Source of the DNA: a bacterium ADurb.Bin374
GTDB taxonomy: Bacteria; Riflebacteria; Ozemobacteria; Ozemobacterales; Ozemobacteraceae
DNA: 5,388 bases
Direction of reading: 5' to 3'
Assembly: GCA_002068715.1 (NCBI GenBank)
Contig: MWAR01000104.1
Coordinates: 1 to 5,388 of the forward strand
Below the pieces are notes generated by a model. The model had not been told where the DNA came from. It saw nothing but the letters and a program-made list of their open reading frames with translations, and made no database searches. This document shows positions 1 through 5,388 of this stretch, piece by piece. The translations under genes and the position numbers were made by a program. Position 1 is the stretch's first letter. Each line of letters starts with the position of its first letter.

Positions 1-213
1 CACGTCGCCGCGCGAGCGGGCGAGCGCGAGCGCCGTCAGCGCCGCGTGCTCGGTGTCGTCCGACACCATGCCTCTGCCGAAGAAAAACCTGTGCCGCAGC
101 GGCGGCGGAAACATCCGCGCAGCGCGGGCCGGGCCGATATTCTCGAACGGCAGCCCCAGGCTGTCGCCCAGCGCCGTTCCAAGCAGCGAGCCGATGATCG
201 CGTATTCTGTCAT
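1..213 (-). CDS. ADP-ribosylglycohydrolase family protein (DraG/ARH fold), N-terminal part only
   Basis: This gene is cut by the left edge; 71 codons are visible, open from ATG at 213 to base 1. Residues 8-24 ([17 protein letters not shown]) match the first conserved helix of the ADP-ribosylglycohydrolase family. Residues 45-56 ([12 protein letters not shown]) match the metal-binding loop, where the Asp pair (D52, D53) and the following Thr bind Mg2+ in characterised members. Family enzymes remove ADP-ribose from proteins or small molecules in the cytoplasm, and no signal peptide is seen here, in agreement. The ATG is chosen because GAGG lies six bases upstream (220-223), the conserved first helix begins almost at once, and a promoter sits just upstream. 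Members are commonly 250-350 residues, so most of the gene lies outside. It is preceded by a terminator and its own promoter, so it is probably not in the efflux operon. Substrate cannot be told. Family assignment is firm; exact role is unknown. Confidence 0.85.
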   Translation of the reverse strand, partial: MTEYAIIGSLLGTALGDSLGLPFENIGPARAARMFPPPLRHRFFFGRGMVSDDTEHAALTALALARSRGDV

Positions 214-219
214 TACGGA

Positions 220-223
220 CCTC
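220..223 (-). promoter_or_regulatory. Ribosome binding site of the ADP-ribosylglycohydrolase gene
   Basis: On the minus strand GAGG stands six bases before the ATG at 213. This fixes the start of the gene, which has no better upstream alternative in frame with a Shine-Dalgarno sequence. Confidence 0.6.
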
Positions 224-242
224 ACGGGGGTCGGATGAGACG

Positions 243-272
243 ATTGTATGCCGAGCATCCGATATCTGGCAA
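243..272 (-). promoter_or_regulatory. Sigma70-like promoter for the ADP-ribosylglycohydrolase gene
   Basis: On the minus strand TTGCCA (267-272) is a five-of-six match to the -35 consensus TTGACA. TACAAT (243-248) is a five-of-six match to the -10 consensus TATAAT. The spacer is 18 bp. Transcription would begin near position 236, giving a leader of about 20-25 bases before the ATG at 213. Its place between the efflux operon terminator and the next gene supports it. No operator is evident around it. Read by eye only; the host sigma factor preference is unknown. Confidence 0.55.
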
Positions 273-313
273 ATCGCGGATCGGAAGACACTGTGTTTTG
301 CAGTTCATGCCGA

Positions 314-353
314 TCCTGTCGAGGCACGAGCGGCCTCTCGCCCTTCGACAGGA
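314..353. repeat. Inverted repeat resembling a dispersed extragenic (REP-like) element
   Basis: TCCTGTCGA (314-322) and TCGACAGGA (345-353) are perfect 9-base inverted arms around a 22-base spacer. The spacer itself has short self-complementary pieces (GAGGC at 321-325 and GCCTC at 333-337). The right arm with its flank, 341-365, begins CCCTTCGACAGG and ends GGACGAACG. From memory, this closely resembles a short repeat scattered between genes of many bacteria (a CCCTTCGACAGG start, a CTCA centre, a GGACGAACG end), differing at about three central bases. The left arm looks like a more decayed facing copy. No T-run follows on either strand, so it is not an intrinsic terminator. The arms are seen directly; membership in a repeat family is inference. 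Confidence 0.45.
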
Positions 354-381
354 CCTGGACGAACGAAAACACGGCGGATTC

Positions 382-419
382 AAGAAAAAAACAAAGCGGA
401 AGGAAAAGGACCCTTCCGC
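382..419 (-). terminator. Intrinsic (Rho-independent) terminator of the efflux operon
   Basis: On the minus strand GCGGAAGG (412-419) pairs perfectly with CCTTCCGC (396-403) around an 8-base loop (404-411). It is followed at once by a T-rich tract, TTTG then seven T (395-385), with further T at 383-382. It begins 24 bases after the stop codon of the RND gene at 443. The plus strand has no T-run after the hairpin, so termination should be one-directional. It separates the efflux operon from the ADP-ribosylglycohydrolase gene. Confidence 0.9.
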
Positions 420-442
420 CAGTGAGATAGGTGAAGATATAT

Positions 443-3400
443 TTATTTCTTGAAGTGCGGCAGTTTCTTGCCGGCCCAGATCAGCAGATCGTCGAACAGG
501 GTGTAGGCCACGGGGGTCAGGAGAAGGGTGATGAGCAGGCAGAGACTCTGGCCGCCGATGATCGTGATCGCCATCGAGGCGCGGGTCGCGGCGCCGGCGC
601 CCTTGCCGAGGGCCATCGGCAGCATGCCGGCGATGAGCGTGACCGTGGTCATCAGGATCGGTCGGAGACGGGCGTGGTTGGCCTCGATAACGGCTTCCCG
701 CCGTTCCTTGCCTTGCTCTCGGAGAGTGTTGGTGTAGTCGATCTGCAGGATCGCGTTCTTCTTCACGATGCCGAACAGCATGAAAATGCCCAGCAGCGAG
801 TAGATGTTGACCGAGTTGCCTGTGACGAGCAGGGAGACCAGCGCGAACGGGATCGAGAGGGGGAGCGACAGCATGATCGTGACCGGATGCAGGAAACTCT
901 CGAACTGCGAGGCCAGGATCATGTACATGAAGATGGCGCTCATGAAGAATGCGATCAAGAAGCCACGCATCGTTCGGGCCATTTCACGGGAACGGCCGAT
1001 CAGCGTTCCGATGTATTCCGGGGGCATCTTCAGCTCGGCGGCGGCGGTCTCCACGATCTTGTTCACGTCGCCCAGCGCGGCGCCCTTCCCAAGATTGATA
1101 TTGACAGTTATACTTCGCTGCCGGTTGCGCCGGTCGATCTGGGCAGGGCCGAACCCGGCCGTGATCGACGCCACCGAGTCGAGTCGGACGAGGGTCCCGA
1201 GCGTCGTCGGCAGCAGCAGTCCGGAGATGGCCTCGGCGTTGCCGCGGTCTTCCGGACGCAGACGGACGCGCACCTCGTACAGTTCGTCATTTTCCTTGAA
1301 ACGTGTGATCTGGTCGGCGCCGCCTACGAGGGTGCGCAGTGACGTCGACAGTACGTCGAGTCGCACGCCGAGCCGGTAGGCGCGTTCCCGGTCGAGCTTC
1401 ACGTGGACTTCCGGCTTGCGGCTGATATACGAGGAATCGGCGTTGCCGATCTTGTCGTTGGTGCCGATCTTCTCCACGATCGCGTCGACATACTCGCTGA
1501 TTTTGTTCAGATCGGGGCCGGAGATCGAGTAGCTCGTGTCGGACATGCGGGAGCCACCGAACCCGCTCGAGGCCTGGACGGCGGGGCGCAGGTTCTTGTA
1601 GACTTTCATGATCCGGCGCGCGTCCTCCATGACGTCGAACTGGGAAAAGTCGCGCTCGGAGAGGTCGACGAGCTGAATGAACACCTGGCCTTCGTTGACT
1701 CCGACGCCCGAACCCTCGCCGATCGTCGCGAAGACGTGCTTGACGCCGCGCAGGGTCGTCATTTTCCCCTCGATTTCACGAAGGATCCGCTCCGTGCCTT
1801 CGAGAGAGGTTCCCTCGCCGGCGCGGAAATACACGTTGAACTCGTTCGTGTCGTCGTTCGGCATGAAGTCGACCGACAGCATCTTCCCGATCGGAAGCGC
1901 CATCAAGGTGCAGACGACGGCCGCGATGACGATCTGCCACCGATGACGCAGCGAGTAGGTCAGCAGGCGCCCGTACGCGGCATCGATGTGGCCGAAGAAG
2001 CCCGACTGCTTGCTGTGGCCGGAGCCTCGTGCGAACCGGTACCGGAACAATCGCGAGCAGAGCATCGGCGTCAGGGTGAACGAGACGAAGACCGAGATCA
2101 GGATGGCGAATGCGATCGTGAGGCCGAAGTTGTTCAGAAAACGGCCGATGATACCCTCCATGAAAGCCACGGGCAGGAAAATGACCGCGAGCGACAGCGA
2201 TGTCGCCATGACCGCCATGTAGATTTCAGACGTCGCCTCGTTCGCCGCGGTCTCGGCATCGGAATGCTTCTCTTCAATATGTCTGAATATATTTTCCAGG
2301 ACGACAATGGCGTCGTCGATGACGATTCCGACGGCGAGGGTCAGGCCAAGCATCGACATGTTGTTCAGGGTGAAACCCATCATGCGCATGAGCAGGAATG
2401 TAGAGATCAGCGAGACGGGGATGGCGAGCGCCGATATGATCGTCGAGACGAAGTTCCCCATGAATAGGAGAACGACGAACGAGGCGCACAGCGAGCCGAG
2501 GACCAGGTGGGTCCGGAGTTCGTGGAGCGACGACTTGATGAACTTCGACGAGTCGCGGATCGGGATATAGGAAATGCCGGCCGGGAAGTTCTTCTTCAGC
2601 TCCTCGATCCGTTTCTGGATGCGGTCGATCACGTCGAGCGTGTTGACGCCCGACTGCTTCTGGATGACGAGGGAAAGCGCCGGTTCGCCGTCGAGACGGG
2701 CCAGACTGCGCGGCTCGGCCTCGTCGTCGAGGATCTCGGCGATATCCTTCATCTGAATCGGAATCCCGTTCTGCGTCGCGACGATCACGTCGGCGAATTT
2801 CGCCGGCTCGTCGATGCGGCCGAGCGTGCGCAGGATGAACTCGTTCGAGCCTTCGGTCACGTTGCCGCCGGGAATCTCGACGTTCTGGCTCTTGAGAGCG
2901 TCCTTCATCATCGATGAAGATATATTATATGCACCCATTTTTTTAGCATCGGCGACGATGCGGATCTCGCGCTCGCGGCCGCCGACGATCTGGATCGCCC
3001 CGACGCCGTCGATGGCTTCGAGCTGCTCCTTGATGCGTTTTCGCGCGAAATAGGTGAGATCACGCAGAGGCATGTTTTTCGGGCCCTTGATGATCAGCGT
3101 GACGACCGGCATCGCGTCGGGATCAATCTTCTCGACCAGCGGCGCCTCGGTCCCCTCCGGCAGGTCCTTCGTGATCCGAGCGATGCGGTCGCGGACTTCC
3201 TGTGCGGCCACGTCGATGTCCTTCTCGAGGACGAACTTGACGATGATGCTGGCCTGCCCGAAGAGGCACTTGGAGTTGAGCTCATCGATGCCGCCGACCG
3301 TGTTGACGGCCTCTTCGATCGGTTTGGCGATCTGCGTTTCGACCTCTTCGGGGCTTGCACCCGGCAGGGTGACGGAGACGCGGACGATCGGAAAATCCAT

Positions 3401-3517
3401 TTTCGGCATGAGGTCGAGGCCGAGCTGCTGGTATGAGAAAATGCCCAGGACGACGAGGGCCAGGGTCATCATGACCGTGAAGACCGGCCTCCTGATACAG
3501 ATTGCGGCGAGGTTCAC
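443..3517 (-). CDS. RND efflux permease, HAE-1 (AcrB-like) type
   Basis: This 1024-residue inner-membrane proton/drug antiporter is full length for the family (about 1010-1060). The layout is typical: TM1 at about 11-29, a large periplasmic domain (30-335), TM2-6 (about 336-485), TM7 (about 528-547), a second periplasmic domain (548-850) and TM8-12 (about 852-1005). TM4 carries [13 protein letters not shown] with D401 and D402, matching the AcrB Asp407/Asp408 proton relay. In TM10 K920, followed by N921, matches AcrB Lys940. The Asp-Asp-Ala version of TM4 is the drug-type signature rather than the metal-pump one (usually Asp-Gly-Ala). The start is GTG at 3517, overlapping the adaptor stop by four bases (GTGA) behind AGGGAGG; the TAA stop is at 443. 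It works as a trimer with the adaptor and channel encoded upstream. The substrate cannot be predicted. It is intact, with no frameshift, and is the last gene of the operon. Confidence 0.96.
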   Translation of the reverse strand: MNLAAICIRRPVFTVMMTLALVVLGIFSYQQLGLDLMPKMDFPIVRVSVTLPGASPEEVETQIAKPIEEAVNTVGGIDELNSKCLFGQASIIVKFVLEKDIDVAAQEVRDRIARITKDLPEGTEAPLVEKIDPDAMPVVTLIIKGPKNMPLRDLTYFARKRIKEQLEAIDGVGAIQIVGGREREIRIVADAKKMGAYNISSSMMKDALKSQNVEIPGGNVTEGSNEFILRTLGRIDEPAKFADVIVATQNGIPIQMKDIAEILDDEAEPRSLARLDGEPALSLVIQKQSGVNTLDVIDRIQKRIEELKKNFPAGISYIPIRDSSKFIKSSLHELRTHLVLGSLCASFVVLLFMGNFVSTIISALAIPVSLISTFLLMRMMGFTLNNMSMLGLTLAVGIVIDDAIVVLENIFRHIEEKHSDAETAANEATSEIYMAVMATSLSLAVIFLPVAFMEGIIGRFLNNFGLTIAFAILISVFVSFTLTPMLCSRLFRYRFARGSGHSKQSGFFGHIDAAYGRLLTYSLRHRWQIVIAAVVCTLMALPIGKMLSVDFMPNDDTNEFNVYFRAGEGTSLEGTERILREIEGKMTTLRGVKHVFATIGEGSGVGVNEGQVFIQLVDLSERDFSQFDVMEDARRIMKVYKNLRPAVQASSGFGGSRMSDTSYSISGPDLNKISEYVDAIVEKIGTNDKIGNADSSYISRKPEVHVKLDRERAYRLGVRLDVLSTSLRTLVGGADQITRFKENDELYEVRVRLRPEDRGNAEAISGLLLPTTLGTLVRLDSVASITAGFGPAQIDRRNRQRSITVNINLGKGAALGDVNKIVETAAAELKMPPEYIGTLIGRSREMARTMRGFLIAFFMSAIFMYMILASQFESFLHPVTIMLSLPLSIPFALVSLLVTGNSVNIYSLLGIFMLFGIVKKNAILQIDYTNTLREQGKERREAVIEANHARLRPILMTTVTLIAGMLPMALGKGAGAATRASMAITIIGGQSLCLLITLLLTPVAYTLFDDLLIWAGKKLPHFKK

Positions 3518-4581
3518 TTCCGGCCTCCCTGCTCGGGCCGGCTTTCAGCCGGTGCCAGAAATTTCACGCGGGCGAACATGCCCGGCTTGAGGAGCCCGTC
3601 GGGGTTGGAAACGATGATCTCGGCGTTCGCCGAACGGGTCTTCGAATCGATCGCGGCGGGAGTGCGCTCGAGGGTGCCGGTGAACTGGCGACCGGGAAGC
3701 GCGTCGACGGTCACGATTGCCTGCAGCCCCGCAGACAGGGTCGGAACGAAGCGTTCGGGGCACTCGACGCCGAGTTTGACGGGATCCACCTGCATGAACG
3801 TGAAGACAGGCGCGGCGGGGGTGACATACGCTCCCTCGTCGAGGTGACGCTGGGCGACGACGCCGGCAAAGGGCGCGCGGAGCGTCGCATATTCGAGCTG
3901 CTGTTTCGCGAGCTGGAGCGCCGCTTCGTGCTGCCGGATCGTGGCGCGGGCGACGTCTTTCTCCTCGAGGCGCGGCCCTTGGTCGACAAGGGCTTTCTGG
4001 GCGCGGAGGGCGAGATACTGGGCTTCGGTCACCTTCGCTTTAGCTTCGGCGGCGTCGAGGGCCTGTTTCGACAGGGCGCCGGCCTTGAACAGGTCGGCGT
4101 TTCTCTCCAGATCGGCTTTCGCGTTCTCCCAGTTGGCCTGGGACTGTTTGAGATTCTCGTCGGCGGTCCGCTTTTCCTCGGGCCGGGAGCCTGTCTCGAG
4201 CTGGCGGAGACGCGCCCGGCCGGCCTCGAGAGCCGCGGCTGCCTGTTCCACGGACAGTTCGAAATCGCGGGGCTCGAGCGTGGCGATCGGCGCGGTCGCC
4301 GTCGCCGTGTCTCCGGCGAACAGGGGGACGTGCTCGATCCGCCCGCTCACCTTGAAGGCGAGGGCGACCTTGCGCATCGGTCCGACTTCACCGATCAGCT
4401 CTCCCATGGCCGCCAGGGAGCCGGCATCCTGACGAGGTGCCGAAGATGAGGCGACGGGAGCCGCGACCGGTGCCGTCTTGCCGAGATCGGGCGTGGGCGG
4501 CAGGGCCTGAGAGACGAGAGGAAACAGGAACAGGACGGCAAACGCAGGGAACATGGTTCTGCTGGAAGTGTGACCGTTCAT
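3514..4581 (-). CDS. RND efflux periplasmic adaptor (membrane fusion protein)
   Basis: This 355-residue adaptor joins the inner-membrane pump to the outer-membrane channel. A signal peptide is visible (hydrophobic core about 10-23, likely cleavage after SQA at 24-26). There is no lipobox Cys, so it is probably anchored by protein contacts or an uncleaved helix rather than a lipid. A low-complexity Ala/Pro/Ser linker (about 27-55) follows. The two lipoyl half-motifs lie at about 78-107 and 234-262 (the second with LRAPFAGVV), flanking a long alpha-helical hairpin (about 108-232). The hairpin tip has R160, L164 and S171 with the spacing of the RLS motif that docks AcrA-type adaptors to TolC. 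A beta-barrel and membrane-proximal part follow (about 269-341, ending in LKPGMFARVKF). ATG at 4581 is chosen because AGGA lies five bases upstream. The first lipoyl half is atypical: FAGDTATATAPIATL lacks the usual Lys-Gly-Gln turn. Confidence 0.94.
   Translation of the reverse strand: MNGHTSSRTMFPAFAVLFLFPLVSQALPPTPDLGKTAPVAAPVASSSAPRQDAGSLAAMGELIGEVGPMRKVALAFKVSGRIEHVPLFAGDTATATAPIATLEPRDFELSVEQAAAALEAGRARLRQLETGSRPEEKRTADENLKQSQANWENAKADLERNADLFKAGALSKQALDAAEAKAKVTEAQYLALRAQKALVDQGPRLEEKDVARATIRQHEAALQLAKQQLEYATLRAPFAGVVAQRHLDEGAYVTPAAPVFTFMQVDPVKLGVECPERFVPTLSAGLQAIVTVDALPGRQFTGTLERTPAAIDSKTRSANAEIIVSNPDGLLKPGMFARVKFLAPAESRPEQGGRK
3524..3530 (-). promoter_or_regulatory. Ribosome binding site for the GTG start of the RND gene
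   Basis: AGGGAGG on the minus strand lies six bases before the GTG at 3517, inside the last codons of the adaptor gene. It supports the non-ATG start and the GTGA overlap, an arrangement that favours coupled translation of adaptor and pump. Confidence 0.75.
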
Positions 4582-4620
4582 ATTATTCCTAATCGTATAA
4601 AATTTTGTTGCTCGACCGGG
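4582..4620 (-). promoter_or_regulatory. AT-rich OMF-MFP spacer with the MFP ribosome binding site
   Basis: The 39 bases between the OMF stop (4621) and the MFP ATG (4581) are strikingly AT-rich for this window. AGGA (4587-4590) sits five bases before the ATG and is the likely Shine-Dalgarno sequence. TATACG within the spacer is -10-like, but I see no convincing -35 partner, so an internal promoter is not claimed. There is no hairpin with a T-run, so read-through from the OMF gene into the MFP gene is expected. Confidence 0.6.
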
Positions 4621-5388
4621 TCAGCGGCTGGCGGTTTGGAGGAGTTCCGGAAGGAGGCCGATGGCGCGGGTCAGCTGGGCCATGGCGACGGCTCGCTGGT
4701 GAAGGGCCTGGGCGCGGAGGGTGCGGGCCTGCGTGAGGGCGACCTCGGAATCAAGGACGTCGAGGGCCGTCTTGGCGCCCGTGTCGTAAGCGACCTGCGC
4801 GATGCTGAGAGCTTCCTGAGCCTGTTCGACGTTCTTCTCCTGGGAGGCGAACACTTCCTCAGCCTCTTTCACGCCGGCGATGGCCTTGCGGATGTCGACG
4901 CGGAGGGTGGAAAGAGTGTTCTCGGTGTTGAGCCGCGCCTGATCGTAGGCCGCTTTGGCTTCGTCGCGCTGGGCCCGCGACAGGCCGGAATCGAACACCG
5001 GGTAGACCAGGCCGATGGTCGTCAGCCAGTTGTCCCTGTAACTGCCGACCGGCGCCCTCGAACCGCGAGTGCGCTCGTAGGTGCCGTTCAGCTGAACGCT
5101 GGGCTGGAGGGCCTGACGGGCGACGTTGACCTGGTGGCGGGCGGCTTCCTCGGAAGCCATCGCGGCAGCGAGATCAGGCCGCTGCTCACAGGCGAGCTGG
5201 ATCGCACGGTCTTCGTCCATCGGCAGCGGCGGGAACTCGACCGGGAACGAGCCTACGATGGCGGGCTGCGCCGACGGATCGAGGCCGAGCAGGTGGAGAA
5301 GGTCGGCCAGGGCCGTCGAACGACTGTGAACGGCCTTGATCAGGGCCGGTCGGGCCGCCGACAGCTGGACTTCGGCCCGGAGCAGGTC
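4621..5388 (-). CDS. TolC-family outer-membrane efflux protein, C-terminal part
   Basis: The 5' end lies beyond the right edge. The frame is open from base 5388 to TGA at 4621, giving 255 visible residues of a family usually 420-500 long. An ATG at 5220 exists but is internal: the 56 upstream codons continue family sequence, beginning DLLRAEVQLSAARPALIKA, the end of the first TolC helical repeat, then LLGL. The second repeat follows. A beta-strand stretch sits at about visible residues 96-106 (LQPSVQLNGTY), a second at about 121-135 (WLTTIGLVYPVFDSG), with the expected Pro-x-Phe-Asp-x-Gly. A long coiled-coil helix runs to about 195, then the AYDTGAKTALDVLDSE turn (200-215) leads into the last helix. 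It ends at TASR without a long tail. It forms the trimeric channel through the outer membrane for the adaptor and pump encoded next. Upstream regulation cannot be seen. Confidence 0.93.
   Translation of the reverse strand, partial: DLLRAEVQLSAARPALIKAVHSRSTALADLLHLLGLDPSAQPAIVGSFPVEFPPLPMDEDRAIQLACEQRPDLAAAMASEEAARHQVNVARQALQPSVQLNGTYERTRGSRAPVGSYRDNWLTTIGLVYPVFDSGLSRAQRDEAKAAYDQARLNTENTLSTLRVDIRKAIAGVKEAEEVFASQEKNVEQAQEALSIAQVAYDTGAKTALDVLDSEVALTQARTLRAQALHQRAVAMAQLTRAIGLLPELLQTASR

Noticed and set aside
218..232. Hairpin in the leader of the ADP-ribosylglycohydrolase gene that might hide its ribosome binding site
   Set aside because: Only a four-base stem (GACC with GGTC) forms around a 7-base loop, too weak to claim as a regulatory structure.
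314..353. Second terminator formed by the 9-base inverted repeat
   Set aside because: No T-run follows the hairpin on either strand, and the spacer is long. A repeat remnant is a better explanation.
46..453. Plus-strand open frame of 135 codons across the intergenic region
   Set aside because: It runs antisense through the ADP-ribosylglycohydrolase start, the promoter, the repeat and the terminator. The product is basic and low-complexity, with no family likeness.
431..1342. Long plus-strand open frame of 303 codons antisense to the RND gene
   Set aside because: It is a shadow of the GC-rich RND coding frame. Its product is low-complexity and rich in Arg, Asp, Gly and His, with no domain, and the opposite strand encodes an unmistakable full-length RND pump.
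1403..2467. Plus-strand open frame of 354 codons antisense to the RND gene
   Set aside because: Same reason: an Arg/Asp/Glu-rich composition typical of antisense frames in GC-rich genes, with no convincing ribosome binding site or family match.
3502..4449. Plus-strand open frame of 315 codons antisense to the adaptor gene
   Set aside because: It mirrors the adaptor coding strand, has a Gly/Arg/Leu-rich product without recognisable motifs, and the minus-strand adaptor is clearly real.
4591..4612. Possible internal promoter in the OMF-MFP gap
   Set aside because: TATACG is a partial -10 match, but no -35 at proper spacing is convincing. The AT-rich spacer alone explains the resemblance.
4621..5220. 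A short 199-residue outer-membrane protein starting at ATG 5220
   Set aside because: The frame stays open to the window edge and the extra 56 codons encode conserved TolC-family sequence, so this ATG is internal.

Overview
The window is GC-rich (roughly 60% by eye) and reads almost entirely on the minus strand. It carries most of a tripartite RND efflux operon, plus the start of an unrelated downstream gene. An outer-membrane TolC-family channel gene together with a periplasmic adaptor and an RND pump implies a diderm (Gram-negative-type) bacterium. I cannot place it more precisely. There are no RNA genes, CRISPR arrays or insertion sequences that I can see.

Layout in transcription order, right to left. 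(1) Positions 5388-4621 hold the 3' part of a TolC-family outer-membrane factor (OMF); its 5' end and the operon promoter lie beyond the right edge. (2) After a 39-bp AT-rich gap with a ribosome binding site comes a complete membrane fusion protein (MFP) at 4581-3514. (3) It overlaps by four bases (GTGA) a complete 1024-residue RND permease of the HAE-1 (drug/hydrophobe) type at 3517-443, which starts with GTG behind a strong Shine-Dalgarno sequence. (4) An intrinsic terminator at 382-419 closes the operon. (5) The 214-442 intergenic region also holds an inverted repeat resembling a dispersed bacterial repeat and a good sigma70-like promoter. (6) At the left edge, positions 213-1 hold the first 71 codons of an ADP-ribosylglycohydrolase (DraG/ARH family) gene, with its own promoter and ribosome binding site.

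The three efflux proteins should form one envelope-spanning pump. The RND protein takes substrate from the periplasm or inner membrane using the proton gradient, the MFP links it to the channel, and the OMF exports across the outer membrane. The key residues are present: the Asp pair and Lys of the proton relay in the RND protein, and the R-L-S channel-docking motif at the MFP hairpin tip. The gene order OMF-MFP-RND resembles czcCBA metal pumps, but the RND sequence carries the drug-type signature. The ADP-ribosylglycohydrolase looks like a separate transcription unit.

I did not find convincing evidence of an undescribed system. The items most worth a second look are the cut-off ADP-ribosylglycohydrolase, the repeat remnant between the two units, and the pairing of czc-like gene order with an HAE-1 pump.
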